Positions 17,643 through 26,130 are shown, numbered from the stretch's first letter. The stretch: 64,000 bases of DNA from Streptomyces sp. Je 1-79 (GCF_025195125.1 NZ_JAMGSL010000001.1:540026-604025); one strand, 5' to 3'. Translations and numbers: made by a program. The notes: generated by a model from the letters alone, not told the origin.

Positions 17643-18562
17643 CCCTTCACCGCCCCCGCGCTGAAGCCGGTGACCAGCCACTTCTGGATGAACGCGAACA
17701 CGACCACCACCGGCAGAGCCGCGATCACACCGCCCGCCGCGAGCGCTCCGAGATCCACGCTGTCCGCGCCCATCAGGGTGTTGAGACCCACCGGGATCGT
17801 CTGCTTCTCGTGGCTGCTGAGGAACATCAGCGCGAAGAGGAAGTGGTTCCAGGAGTGGACGAAGGCGAACGAGCCGACGGCCACCAGACCCGGGCGCAGC
17901 AGCGGCAGCACCACGATGCGGAAGGCGCTGAACCGGCTGCAGCCGTCGACCCAGGCCGCCTCCTCCAGGGAGTACGGCACGTTCCTGATGAAGCCGCTGA
18001 TCAGGATCATCGAGAGCGGCAGCTGGAAGACGGTCTCCGCGATGATGACGCTGCCCAGCGAATTGATCATGCTCAGGTTGGCGAAGATCTGGAACAGCGG
18101 GACCAGCAGCAACGCCCCGGGCACGAACTGGGAGCAGAGCAGGGCCAGCATGAAGCCCTTCTTGATCCGGAAGTCGAACCGGGCCAGCGCGTAGCCGCCG
18201 GCGAGCGCGACGACGGTGGTCATCACCAGCGTCGCGAGGCCGATCAGCAGGCTGTTCTGGAAGAAGGTGGCGAAGCTGCGCTCCGTCCACACCTTCTCGA
18301 AGTGCGCCGTCGTCATCGGCCACGGCAGGAGCGAGGTGGAACCCGCCGGGCGGACCGCGAAGAGCAGGATCCAGTAGAAGGGGATCAGGGTGAAGAGCAG
18401 ATAGATGCCGAGCGGCAGGTAGATCTGCCAGCGCGGGGCCTCGTCCCAGGCGCGCCGCCGCTTGCGGCCGCGGGTCGGAGGGGTACGGGTCGGGGGTGCG
18501 GCGGCCGTCCCGGCCTCGGTGGCCGGCACCGCCGGCGCCGTGGAGGTGGCGTCCTGGACCAT
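17639..18562 (-). CDS. Carbohydrate ABC transporter permease (MalG type)
   Basis: A 307-residue inner-membrane permease. A long Pro/Thr/Arg-rich cytoplasmic N-terminus (about 1-45) precedes six membrane helices starting at IYLPLGIYLLFTLIPFYWIL. The ATPase-contact EAA loop is present (EEAAWVDGCSRFSAFR). It pairs with the permease ending at 18562, whose stop codon shares a base with this start (TGATG). The partner binding protein is probably the lipoprotein at 12606. Confidence 0.92.
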   Translation of the reverse strand: MVQDATSTAPAVPATEAGTAAAPPTRTPPTRGRKRRRAWDEAPRWQIYLPLGIYLLFTLIPFYWILLFAVRPAGSTSLLPWPMTTAHFEKVWTERSFATFFQNSLLIGLATLVMTTVVALAGGYALARFDFRIKKGFMLALLCSQFVPGALLLVPLFQIFANLSMINSLGSVIIAETVFQLPLSMILISGFIRNVPYSLEEAAWVDGCSRFSAFRIVVLPLLRPGLVAVGSFAFVHSWNHFLFALMFLSSHEKQTIPVGLNTLMGADSVDLGALAAGGVIAALPVVVVFAFIQKWLVTGFSAGAVKG

Positions 18563-19515
18563 CACTTGCTCTCGCCTCCGAACTTGCTCAGGCGCAGATA
18601 GACCATCGAGCAGAAGAGCAGGATCACGAACGCCACCGTCGTCAGGGCGGAGGCGTATCCGAAGTTGTGGGCGTCGACACTGGTGTTGGCGATGTACAGC
18701 GGGAGCGTGGTCGTCTCGCCCGCGGGACCGCCGCCCGTCAGGGTGTAGAGCAGGTCCACGTTGTTGAACTCCCACACCGCGCGCAGCAGCGTGGAGAGGA
18801 TGATCGCGTCCTTCAGGTGCGGCAGCGTGATGTGGACGAACTGCCGTATCCGTCCCGCCCCGTCGACCTCGGCCGCCTCGTACAGGTCCTTCGGTACGGA
18901 CTGGAGGTCGGCGAGGATGAGGATCGCGAAGAACGGCACCCCGCGCCACAGATCGGCGACGACCACCGCGGAGAAGACCGTGGAGGTGTCGGAGAGCCAG
19001 GACGTGCCGTACTCCCCGAGCCCCATGTCCGCGAGATATCGGGTGATGCCGGTCTGCGAGTTGTAGAGCAGGACCCAGATCGCCGAGGTGAGCACCCCGG
19101 ACACCGCCCAGGGGGAGAAGACCAGTGCCCGGCCGAGCGCCCGCCCGACGAAGGTCTGGTTGACGATCAGGGCGAGGGCGAGCCCGAAGAGGAGCTGAAG
19201 CGTCACCTCGACGGCGACCCACTTCAGGCTGAAGGTCAGCGTGCCCCAGAAGTGCGGGTCCTCGGTGAAGATCCGGGTGAAGTTCTCGAAGCCGGCGAAG
19301 CCGTTCCGCCAGGGCTTGGTCGGGTTGTAGTGCTGCAGGCTGTAGTAGAAGACGCTGAGCACGGGGTAGGCGATGAAGCCCAGCATCAGCAGCGCGGCCG
19401 GGGCGATCAGCAGATACGGCAGACGGCGTGGCGCCGTTCCCGTACGGCGGCGACGAGCGGGTGCCGGGGGTGCCGGCGCGGGTGCCTTGGGCGGTGGGGT
19501 CACGGCTGTGGCCAT
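18562..19515 (-). CDS. Sugar ABC transporter permease (MalF type)
   Basis: A 317-residue inner-membrane permease. The N-terminal 30 residues are Pro/Ala/Arg-rich, followed by a helix LPYLLIAPAALLMLGFIAY and five more. The EAA loop reads YEAAEVDGAGRIRQF. It forms the heterodimeric channel with the next gene. It follows the dehydratase gene after a gap of 90 nt that contains the palindrome CGAAGCGCTTCG at 19539-19550, so a second promoter or operator may act here. Confidence 0.92.
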   Translation of the reverse strand: MATAVTPPPKAPAPAPPAPARRRRTGTAPRRLPYLLIAPAALLMLGFIAYPVLSVFYYSLQHYNPTKPWRNGFAGFENFTRIFTEDPHFWGTLTFSLKWVAVEVTLQLLFGLALALIVNQTFVGRALGRALVFSPWAVSGVLTSAIWVLLYNSQTGITRYLADMGLGEYGTSWLSDTSTVFSAVVVADLWRGVPFFAILILADLQSVPKDLYEAAEVDGAGRIRQFVHITLPHLKDAIILSTLLRAVWEFNNVDLLYTLTGGGPAGETTTLPLYIANTSVDAHNFGYASALTTVAFVILLFCSMVYLRLSKFGGESK

Positions 19516-19538
19516 GACGGCGGCTCCGTTCTCGGGCG

Positions 19539-19550
19539 CGAAGCGCTTCG
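19539..19550. promoter_or_regulatory. Palindrome CGAAGCGCTTCG before the permease genes
   Basis: A perfect 12-bp palindrome with a LacI-type CG centre, 24 nt upstream of the permease start. The core AAGCGCTT recurs upstream of the FadR gene at 23076-23083. It could be an operator for a LacI-family regulator encoded elsewhere; this is inference from shape and position only. Confidence 0.4.
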
Positions 19551-19605
19551 CAGACGGTGTTCGAAATGCCGAACAGGGGGCTGGGGGGGCGGACCGGCTC
19601 GGGCT

Positions 19606-21411
19606 TCAGCCCGCGTACGGATCCGGGGTCGTCCCCGGCCTGGCCAGGAACTCGAAGTCGCAACCGGTGTCGGCCTGGGAGATCTGCTCGGTGTACAGCG
19701 CGCCGTAGCCGCGCTCGTACCGCTTCGGAGGGGCAGTCCACGCAGCCCGTCGACGCTGCCATTCCTCCTCGTCGACCTCCACATGGAGCGTGCGTGCCTC
19801 CACGTCCAGGGTGATGAGGTCCCCGGTCCGGACGAGGGCGAGCGGCCCGCCGACGTACGACTCCGGTGCCACGTGCAGCACGCAGGCGCCGTAACTCGTG
19901 CCGCTCATCCGCGCGTCGGAGATCCGGACCATGTCCCGTACCCCCTGCTCCAGCAGGTGACGGGGGATCGGCAGCATGCCGTACTCCGGCATGCCCGGAC
20001 CGCCCTTCGGCCCCGAGTTGCGCAGGACCAGGACATGGTCGCGGGTGATCCCGAGCTCCGGATCGTCGATCGTCCGCTGCATCGTGCGGTAGTCGTCGAA
20101 GACCACCGCCGGGCCCGTGTGTTTGAGCAGCTGCGGCTCCGCGGCGATGTGCTTGATCACCGCGCCGTCCGGACACAGGTTGCCGCGCAGCACCGCGACC
20201 CCGCCCTCCTCCGCCAGCGGGCGCGTACGCTCCCTGATGACCTCGTCGTCGTGCACGAGGGCGCCGTCGAGCTGCTCCCGCAGCGTCGTGTGGGCGACGG
20301 TCGGCCGGTCCAGATGGAGCACGTCCGTGAGGCGGGAGAGGAAGCCCGGCATGCCACCGGCGAAGTGGAAGTCCTCCATCAGGTACTGCCCGCCGGGGCG
20401 GAGGTTGGCCAGCACCGGTACCGACCGTGCGATCCGGTCGAAGTCGTCCAGGGTCAGCTTCACGCCGGACCGCCCGGCCATGGCGATCAGATGGATGACC
20501 GCGTTCGTCGACCCGCCGAGCGCCAGGACGGCGGCGACCGCGTCCTCGTACGCGTCCCGGGTGAGGATCCGGGAGAGCCGCACGTCCTGCCGCACGAGCT
20601 CGACGATCCGCATCCCCGAGGAGGCCGCCATCCTGTCGTGGCCGGAGTCCACGGCCGGGATGGACGAGGCGCCCGGCATCGTCACCCCGAGCGTCTCCGC
20701 CGCGGCGGTCAGGGTGGAGGCCGTGCCCATCGTCATGCAGTGGCCCGGGGAGCGGGCGAGCCCGTTCTCCAGCTCGGCCATCTCGCTCTCGCCGATGAGA
20801 CCGGCCCGCCGGTCGTCCCAGTACTTCCACATGTCCGTGCCCGAGCCGAGGGTCTCCCCGCGCCAGTGGCCCGGCAGCATCGGACCCGCGGGGACGAACA
20901 CCGTCGGCAGGTCCACCGTGGCCGCGCCCATCAGCAGGGCCGGGGTCGACTTGTCGCAGCCGCCCATCAGCACGGCCCCGTCGACGGGATACGAGCGCAG
21001 CAGCTCCTCCGTCTCCATCGCCAGGAGGTTGCGGTAGAGCATCGGCGTCGGCTTCTGGAACGTCTCCGAGAGCGTGGAGACGGGGAACTCCAGCGGGAAG
21101 CCGCCGGCCTGCCACACCCCGCGCTTCACCGCCTGCGCGCGCGCGCGCAGATGGACGTGGCAGGGGTTGATGTCGGACCAGGTGTTGAGGATCGCGACGA
21201 CCGGCTTGCCCAGGTGCTCCTCGGGCAGATACCCGAGCTGCCGGGTGCGGGCCCGGTGGCTGAACGAGCGCAGCCCCTCGGTCCCGTACCAGCGGTGACT
21301 GCGCAGCTCGTCGGGGCGCATGCCGCCCCGCGGCTGCCCGGGACCTTCGGCGTTCTCCGTGGAACCTCCCCCGTCGCCGGGGCGCGGGTCCTGGTGCCCG
21401 TGCGCGCTCAT
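19606..21411 (-). CDS. IlvD/Edd family sugar-acid dehydratase
   Basis: A 601-residue dehydratase of the dihydroxyacid/phosphogluconate dehydratase family. Cys84 (DINPCHVHL), Cys152 (GGCDKSTPA) and Cys225 (SPGHCMTMG) are the expected iron-sulphur ligands. Members include L-arabonate and D-xylonate dehydratases, which form 2-keto-3-deoxy acids. The partner DHDPS-family enzyme directly upstream fits a second dehydration as in non-phosphorylative pentose (Weimberg-type) routes; the exact substrate is inferred. The ATG at 21411 overlaps the partner's stop (ATGA). A start 9 nt upstream, at 21420, is possible. Residues 1-30 are a low-complexity extension. Confidence 0.88.
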   Translation of the reverse strand: MSAHGHQDPRPGDGGGSTENAEGPGQPRGGMRPDELRSHRWYGTEGLRSFSHRARTRQLGYLPEEHLGKPVVAILNTWSDINPCHVHLRARAQAVKRGVWQAGGFPLEFPVSTLSETFQKPTPMLYRNLLAMETEELLRSYPVDGAVLMGGCDKSTPALLMGAATVDLPTVFVPAGPMLPGHWRGETLGSGTDMWKYWDDRRAGLIGESEMAELENGLARSPGHCMTMGTASTLTAAAETLGVTMPGASSIPAVDSGHDRMAASSGMRIVELVRQDVRLSRILTRDAYEDAVAAVLALGGSTNAVIHLIAMAGRSGVKLTLDDFDRIARSVPVLANLRPGGQYLMEDFHFAGGMPGFLSRLTDVLHLDRPTVAHTTLREQLDGALVHDDEVIRERTRPLAEEGGVAVLRGNLCPDGAVIKHIAAEPQLLKHTGPAVVFDDYRTMQRTIDDPELGITRDHVLVLRNSGPKGGPGMPEYGMLPIPRHLLEQGVRDMVRISDARMSGTSYGACVLHVAPESYVGGPLALVRTGDLITLDVEARTLHVEVDEEEWQRRRAAWTAPPKRYERGYGALYTEQISQADTGCDFEFLARPGTTPDPYAG

Positions 21412-22328
21412 ACCTGCCACCCGGCGGCTATCGCCGCGACCTCGGCCCGGTTCTGCTCGGGCAGCTCACGGCTCGGCGGGCGGATGTCGCGGCGGCACAG
21501 TCCGAGCGCGGCCAGCGCCTCCTTGACGACCGTGACGTTGTCGGCGCTGCCGTTGGCGGCCCGCAGCTCCTCGAACCGCCGGATCTGCTCCCACACCTTC
21601 ATCGCCGCCGGATAGTCGCCGGCCCGCAGGGCGGTGAGCATCTCCAGTGACACCGAGGGAGCGACGTTGACCAGACCCGAGGTGAAGCCGGTCGCACCGC
21701 TCGCGAAGTACGAGGGGGCGTACGGCTCCGCGAGTCCGGCGACCCAGACGAAGCGGTCGAGCCCCGCGTCGCGGGCGAAGCCGGCGAAGCGCGACGCGTC
21801 CGGGACCGCGTACTTCACACCGATGACGTTCGGGCAGGCGGCACCGAGTTCGGCGAGCCGCCGGCCGCCGAGCACCGCGTTACGGATGTACGGCACGATG
21901 CCGAGCTCCGGAACGGCCTCGGCGATCGCCCGGTGGTAGTCGACCCAGCCGCCTTCGGAGACGTACGGATGCACGGGCTGATGGACCATCAGCATGCGGG
22001 CGCCCGTCTCCCGGGCGTGCCGGGCGGCCGCGATCGCGGTCGGAACGTCGTGGCCCACGCCGACCAGGACGACGGCGCGGTCGCCGGCCTCCTCGACGGT
22101 CATCTCGGTGACCAGCCGGCGCTCCTCGGGCGTGAGGGCGTAGAACTCGCCGGTGTTGCCGTTCGGTGTGAGGGTGCGGACGCCGCCGTCGATCAGTCGG
22201 CGCAGCAGCGCGCGATGGGCGACGGTGTCCACAGATCCGTCCTCGGCGAACGGCGTCACCGGGATCGCCACCACATCGGCGAGCGCGGCCTTCTCGGTCT
22301 CGAAGTTCCTGGTCACTCGGTCACTCAC
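21408..22328 (-). CDS. Dihydrodipicolinate synthase family dehydratase/aldolase
   Basis: A 306-residue (beta/alpha)8 enzyme. It has the pyruvate-binding GNTGEF loop (about 57-62), the tyrosine of VPYIRN (Tyr147) and the Schiff-base lysine in NVIGVKYAVP (Lys172). In sugar-acid pathways this family includes 2-keto-3-deoxy-acid dehydratases (L-KDA, KDG type) and aldolases. Next to an IlvD-type dehydratase, the sugar-acid role is more likely than lysine synthesis. The GTG at 22328 gives an 8-nt overlap with the FadR gene (GTGAGTGA); a second in-frame GTG at 22316 is the alternative. The two candidates differ by only four residues. Confidence 0.87.
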   Translation of the reverse strand: MSDRVTRNFETEKAALADVVAIPVTPFAEDGSVDTVAHRALLRRLIDGGVRTLTPNGNTGEFYALTPEERRLVTEMTVEEAGDRAVVLVGVGHDVPTAIAAARHARETGARMLMVHQPVHPYVSEGGWVDYHRAIAEAVPELGIVPYIRNAVLGGRRLAELGAACPNVIGVKYAVPDASRFAGFARDAGLDRFVWVAGLAEPYAPSYFASGATGFTSGLVNVAPSVSLEMLTALRAGDYPAAMKVWEQIRRFEELRAANGSADNVTVVKEALAALGLCRRDIRPPSRELPEQNRAEVAAIAAGWQV

Positions 22329-22962
22329 CGTCCTCGGGGAAGGCGCGCTCGACGAACGAGGCGATGTGGTCGTGCACGGCCAGGCCGGCGCCGGCGGAGT
22401 CGCCGGCCACCGCGAGCCGCAGGATCTCCTCGTGCTCGGCCGCCTCGCGCTCCCAGGAGGGGGTCGCGGCCCACGCCACCGTGGAGACCAGAGCGGCCTG
22501 GTCGCGGACCTCGTCCAGCATGTGGCCGAGCAGCGGATTCCCGCAGGGCAGGTAGAGGGCACGGTGGAAGTCCCGGTTGGCCAGAGAGCGTTCGGCCGGA
22601 TCCTCCGCGGTGTCGGCGCGCCTCAGCGCGTCCCGCGCCTCGTCGAGCGGCGCCCCGGCGGCGACGGTGCGGCGCACCGCCTCCGGCTCCAGGAGGAGCC
22701 GTACGTCGTAGACGGAGCGGGCCATGTCGGCGTCGACCATGCGCACCGTCGCGCCCTTGTACTGGCTCATCACCACGAGCCCGCTGCCTGCCAGTGTCTT
22801 CAGAGCCTCGCGCACCGGAGTCTTCGACACCCCGAAACGGGCGGCGAGCTCGGTCTCGACCAAGGCGTGGCCGGGGCTCAGGCCGCCGGTCAGGATGTCG
22901 TGTTTGATCGCCTCCAGGACGTACTGGGTGCGGGAGGGGATGGGGCTGGGGGCGAAGGTCAT
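22321..22962 (-). CDS. FadR/GntR family transcriptional regulator
   Basis: A 213-residue regulator. The N-terminal winged helix has the family sequence ETELAARFGVSKTPVREAL with recognition helix at about 45-60, and the C-terminal FCD domain carries metal-site histidines (NRDFHRALY and AEHEEIL). FCD regulators usually sense small organic or sugar acids, which suits the dehydratase pair encoded directly downstream. It is the first gene of the leftward pectin block, so autoregulation is likely. The 5' region holds two direct copies of TCTCATRTAT (22977-23000), candidate operator half-sites. Confidence 0.9.
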   Translation of the reverse strand: MTFAPSPIPSRTQYVLEAIKHDILTGGLSPGHALVETELAARFGVSKTPVREALKTLAGSGLVVMSQYKGATVRMVDADMARSVYDVRLLLEPEAVRRTVAAGAPLDEARDALRRADTAEDPAERSLANRDFHRALYLPCGNPLLGHMLDEVRDQAALVSTVAWAATPSWEREAAEHEEILRLAVAGDSAGAGLAVHDHIASFVERAFPEDGE

Positions 22963-22976
22963 GACGCACTCTCAGA

Positions 22977-23002
22977 TCTCATGTATCGCGTCTCATATAT
23001 GA
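22977..23002. promoter_or_regulatory. Candidate FadR-type operator
   Basis: TCTCATGTAT (22977-22986) and TCTCATATAT (22991-23000) repeat with a 14-nt period, and TCATATATGA (22993-23002) is a perfect 10-bp palindrome. The element is strikingly A/T-rich for this genome and begins 15 nt upstream of the FadR start. Binding by FadR is inferred. Confidence 0.5.
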
Positions 23003-23075
23003 CGTACGAAGTGCAACGCGCATGAAGCTATGGCGGCGTTGATGTTTCGTCAATGCTTCGCGCAGGATTCTTGGA

Positions 23076-23083
23076 AAGCGCTT
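23076..23083. promoter_or_regulatory. AAGCGCTT palindrome upstream of the FadR operon
   Basis: The core AAGCGCTT sits in GGAAAGCGCTTGC, in the intergenic region between the xylA terminator and the FadR gene, and matches the core of the palindrome at 19539-19550. The same 8-mer also occurs inside xylA coding sequence (24106-24113), so chance cannot be excluded. Confidence 0.3.
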
Positions 23084-23113
23084 GCTGTCTTCTCTGGCAA
23101 GGGGAGAACGGCA

Positions 23114-23144
23114 ACGGGCGCCCGGTCGTGGACCGGGCGCCCGT
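23114..23144 (-). terminator. Hairpin terminator after xylA
   Basis: A perfect 14-bp inverted repeat with a 3-nt loop (23114-23127 with 23131-23144) lies 22 nt past the xylA stop. It separates xylA from the FadR-led operon on the same strand. Confidence 0.75.
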
Positions 23145-23165
23145 CGGCGGGTGGAGGTGGGGTGG

Positions 23166-24350
23166 TCAGCGGACCGCGAGAAGGTGCTCCAGGGCCAGCT
23201 GGTCCAGGCGCTCGAACGCCATCGACCGCTCCGCCGCAGCCGTCACGTCGAAGTCCTCGTACGCGCCGGTGTCCGCGAGCAGGCCGGCGAGACCGTCGGG
23301 GGCCGTGGGGGCGGCGAGCTCGGGGAGCCGGGAGGCGGCCAGGGCCTCCTGCACCTCGGGATCCGCGCGGAAGGCGGCGGCACGCTCCTTCAGAATCAGA
23401 TAGTTGCGCATGCAGTTCTTCGCCGACTCCCACACCCCGTCGAAGCCGTCCGTACGCACCGGCTTGAAGTCGAAGTGGCGCGGACCCTCGTACCCTCCCG
23501 TCTCCAAGAGGTCCACCAGCCAGAACGCCTGACGCAGGTCCCCGGCGCCGAAGCGGAAGTCCTGGTCGTACTTGATGCCCGACTGGCCGTTCAGGTCGAT
23601 GTGGAACAGCTTGCCCGCCCACAGTGCCTGCGCGATGCCGTGCGGGAAGTTGAGCCCCGCCATCTGCTCGTGGCCCGTCTCCGGGTTCACGCCCACGAGT
23701 TCGGGCCGCTCCAGGCGCTCGATGAAGGCGAGCGCGTGGCCGATCGTCGGCAGCAGGATGTCGCCGCGCGGCTCGTTCGGCTTCGGCTCGATCGCGAAGC
23801 GCAGCTCGTAGCCCTGCTCGGTGACGTACTGCCCGAGCAGGTCGAAGGCCTCCTTCATCCGGTCCAGAGCCACCCGGACGTCCTTCGCCGCCCCCGACTC
23901 GGCACCCTCGCGGCCGCCCCAGGCGACGTAGGTGGTGGCGCCGAGCTCGACGGCGAGATCGATGTTGCGGATCGTCTTGCGCAGGGCGTAGCGGCGCACG
24001 TCACGGTCGTTGGCGGTGAAGCCGCCGTCCTTGAAGACGGGGTGGGTGAAGAGGTTGGTCGTGGCCATCGGCACCTTCAGGCCGGTGCGTTCGAGCGCCG
24101 ACCGGAAGCGCTTGACCACGGCTTCGCGCTCCCCGTCCGACGAGCCGAAGGGGATGAGGTCGTCGTCGTGGAACGTGACACCGTACGCCCCCAGCGCGGC
24201 GAGCCGCTCGACCGATTCGACGGGGTCGAGCGCGGGGCGGGTGGCCTCGCCGAAGGGGTCGCGGCCCTGCCAGCCGACCGTCCACAGGCCGAAGGTGAAC
24301 CGGTCCTCGGGAGTGGGGGAGAAGCGCGCGGGGGAGAAGCGTTCCGTCAT
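23166..24350 (-). CDS. xylA: Xylose isomerase
   Basis: A 394-residue class I xylose isomerase that converts D-xylose to D-xylulose (and glucose to fructose) with two divalent metals. Diagnostic blocks are [10 protein letters not shown] (catalytic histidine), [10 protein letters not shown] (metal glutamate and lysine) and FHIDLNGQ near residue 245. It aligns with the well-known Streptomyces enzymes apart from about seven extra N-terminal residues before [13 protein letters not shown]. It is transcribed leftward, divergent from the xylulokinase gene. The 143-bp intergenic region has an A/T-rich island that should hold the promoters. It probably handles xylose released by GH43 and other hemicellulases. 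Confidence 0.97.
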   Translation of the reverse strand: MTERFSPARFSPTPEDRFTFGLWTVGWQGRDPFGEATRPALDPVESVERLAALGAYGVTFHDDDLIPFGSSDGEREAVVKRFRSALERTGLKVPMATTNLFTHPVFKDGGFTANDRDVRRYALRKTIRNIDLAVELGATTYVAWGGREGAESGAAKDVRVALDRMKEAFDLLGQYVTEQGYELRFAIEPKPNEPRGDILLPTIGHALAFIERLERPELVGVNPETGHEQMAGLNFPHGIAQALWAGKLFHIDLNGQSGIKYDQDFRFGAGDLRQAFWLVDLLETGGYEGPRHFDFKPVRTDGFDGVWESAKNCMRNYLILKERAAAFRADPEVQEALAASRLPELAAPTAPDGLAGLLADTGAYEDFDVTAAAERSMAFERLDQLALEHLLAVR

Positions 24351-24410
24351 GGTCTGTCCCTCTTCTTGCCGTTCTCGGGGGAAAGAAGGGCGCGGCAGGG
24401 CCTGGCCCCC

Positions 24411-24436
24411 CTATTTGTTTTCTGAGATAACTAATA
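24411..24436. promoter_or_regulatory. A/T-rich xylA-xylB divergent promoter island
   Basis: This 26-nt stretch within 24351-24493 is far more A/T-rich than anything around it and contains several -10-like hexamers on both strands. It is the natural place for divergent promoters and for a xylose-responsive ROK-type repressor; no xylR gene is present in the window. Confidence 0.45.
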
Positions 24437-24493
24437 CGCCACGGCGCCACTCCGCGCCAGAGTGGTCACGCGGTCCGACGAAAGGTGAGGCTC

Positions 24494-25981
24494 ATGGTGG
24501 CGACGCGTTCCGCGGCCCCGGTCGTGATCGGCGTGGACAGCTCCACACAGTCCACGAAGGCGTTGGTCGTGGACGCGGAGACCGGCGCCGTCCGGGCCCT
24601 CGGACGCGCTCCGCACACGGTCACGGGGGAGGACGGGGCCCGCGAGAGCGATCCGGAGCAGTGGTGGTCCGCGCTGCGCGAGGCGGTCGCGGCCGCCCTT
24701 GGCGAAGCAGGCGTGTCCGCCTCGGTGGTGACCGGCATCGCCGTCGCGGGCCAGCAGCACGGCCTCGTCGTCCTCGACGCCGCGCGCCGCCCGCTGCGCG
24801 CCGCCCTCCTCTGGAACGACACCCGCTCCGCGCCCGAAGCCGCCGACCTCACCGCCGCGCTCGGCGGCCAGGACGGCTGGCTCGCCCGGACCGGCTCGGT
24901 GCCCGTCGCCTCCATGACCGCCGCCAAGTGGCAGTGGCTGCGCGCCCATGAACCCGCCGTCGCGGCCTCCGTCGCCGCCGTCCGGCTGCCCCACGACTTC
25001 CTGACGGAGCGGCTCTCCGGCGCGGCCGTGACCGACCCCGGGGACGCCTCCGGCACCTGCTGGTACGACACGGCGACCGACGCCTACGACCCCGGGATCC
25101 TCCGGCATCTCGGCCTCGACCAGGCCCTGCTGCCCACCGTCGCCGCGAGCGGCGCCACCCGCGTCGGCACGCTCACCCCGGCCGCCGCCCGCGCGCTCGG
25201 ACTGCCGCCCGGGGTCGCCGTCGCCGCCGGTACGGGGGACAACATGGCCGCGGCCGTCGGCCTGGGCCTCGGCGGCGCGGGGCTCCTGGACCATCCCGTC
25301 GTGAGCCTCGGCACCTCGGGCACGGTCTTCGCCGCCACCCGGACCCGCCCCGCCGCCCCCGGGCTCGCGGGGTTCGCCGCGGCCGACGGTACGTACCTCC
25401 CGCTCGGCTGCACCCTCAACTGCGGCCTGGCCGTCGACCGGTTCGCGGGCCTGCTCGGCCTCGACCGTGAGGACGCCGCGCGCGGCGACGGGGTCGTCGT
25501 CCTGCCGTATCTCGACGGCGAACGCACCCCCGACCTGCCCCACGCCACCGGCCTCGTGACGGGTCTGCGCCACACCACCACGCCGCAGAACGTCCTCGGC
25601 GCGGCCTACGAGGGCGCCGCCTTCACCGTGCTGCGCGCCCTCGACGACCTCCTCGGCGCCTGCGGCCTCGACCCCACGGCGCCGGCCGTACGGGACCGTC
25701 CGCTGCGCCTGATCGGCGGCGGCGCCCAGGGAGCCGTCTGGAGGGAGACGGTCCGGCGTCTCTCCGGCCGCCCCGTGACCGTCCCCGCAGCGACCGAACT
25801 CGTCGCCCTCGGAGCCGCGGCCCTCGCGGCCTCCGCCGCGACCGGCGAGGACCCGGTCGCGCTCGCCACCGCGTGGGGCACGGGGCACGGTGAGACCCTG
25901 GCGCCGGTCGCCCGCGACGAGGAGACCTGGCACCGGATCTCCGGCACCCTGGAGCGGGCCGCCCCGAGCCTGCTCGCCTGA
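24494..25981 (+). CDS. xylB: Xylulokinase
   Basis: A 495-residue FGGY-family kinase that phosphorylates D-xylulose to enter the pentose phosphate pathway. The N-terminal phosphate loop reads GVDSSTQSTKALVVD, GQQHGLV is the typical sugar-site segment, and the C-terminal half has LIGGGAQGAVWRE and the DGERTPD segment. The ATG at 24494 was chosen because of aggtgagg 4-10 nt upstream; a GTG 9 nt earlier is possible. It is divergent from xylA. The gene ends against a duplicated hairpin element (26007-26130) and the convergent stress-protein gene. Confidence 0.94.
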   Translation: MVATRSAAPVVIGVDSSTQSTKALVVDAETGAVRALGRAPHTVTGEDGARESDPEQWWSALREAVAAALGEAGVSASVVTGIAVAGQQHGLVVLDAARRPLRAALLWNDTRSAPEAADLTAALGGQDGWLARTGSVPVASMTAAKWQWLRAHEPAVAASVAAVRLPHDFLTERLSGAAVTDPGDASGTCWYDTATDAYDPGILRHLGLDQALLPTVAASGATRVGTLTPAAARALGLPPGVAVAAGTGDNMAAAVGLGLGGAGLLDHPVVSLGTSGTVFAATRTRPAAPGLAGFAAADGTYLPLGCTLNCGLAVDRFAGLLGLDREDAARGDGVVVLPYLDGERTPDLPHATGLVTGLRHTTTPQNVLGAAYEGAAFTVLRALDDLLGACGLDPTAPAVRDRPLRLIGGGAQGAVWRETVRRLSGRPVTVPAATELVALGAAALAASAATGEDPVALATAWGTGHGETLAPVARDEETWHRISGTLERAAPSLLA

Positions 25982-26006
25982 ACGTCCTGGTGGCCGGCGG
26001 CCGTCC

Positions 26007-26130
26007 GCACGGTGGCCGTCTCCGGCGCGAGCGGCTCGCCGAGCCGCGGAGCGTTGCGGCCGTCGGCACGGTGGCCGGGTAGCCCTCTCCCGCGCGAGCT
26101 GCTCGCCGAGCCGCGGAGGGTTGCGACTGT
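26007..26130. repeat. Imperfect direct duplication with two hairpins (bidirectional terminator)
   Basis: Two similar segments lie back to back between convergent genes: about 26007-26063 and 26066-26130. Both begin GCACGGTGGCCG and end CTCGCCGAGCCGCGGAG followed by a G-rich tail. Each contains a hairpin (26031-26047 perfect 7-bp stem; 26098-26114 with one mismatch). They probably terminate xylB and the stress-protein gene from both sides; the duplication looks recent. Confidence 0.6.

Noticed and set aside
24106..24113. Third AAGCGCTT palindrome
   Set aside because: It lies within xylA coding sequence and encodes ordinary residues, so I treat it as chance. It lowers confidence in the two intergenic copies.
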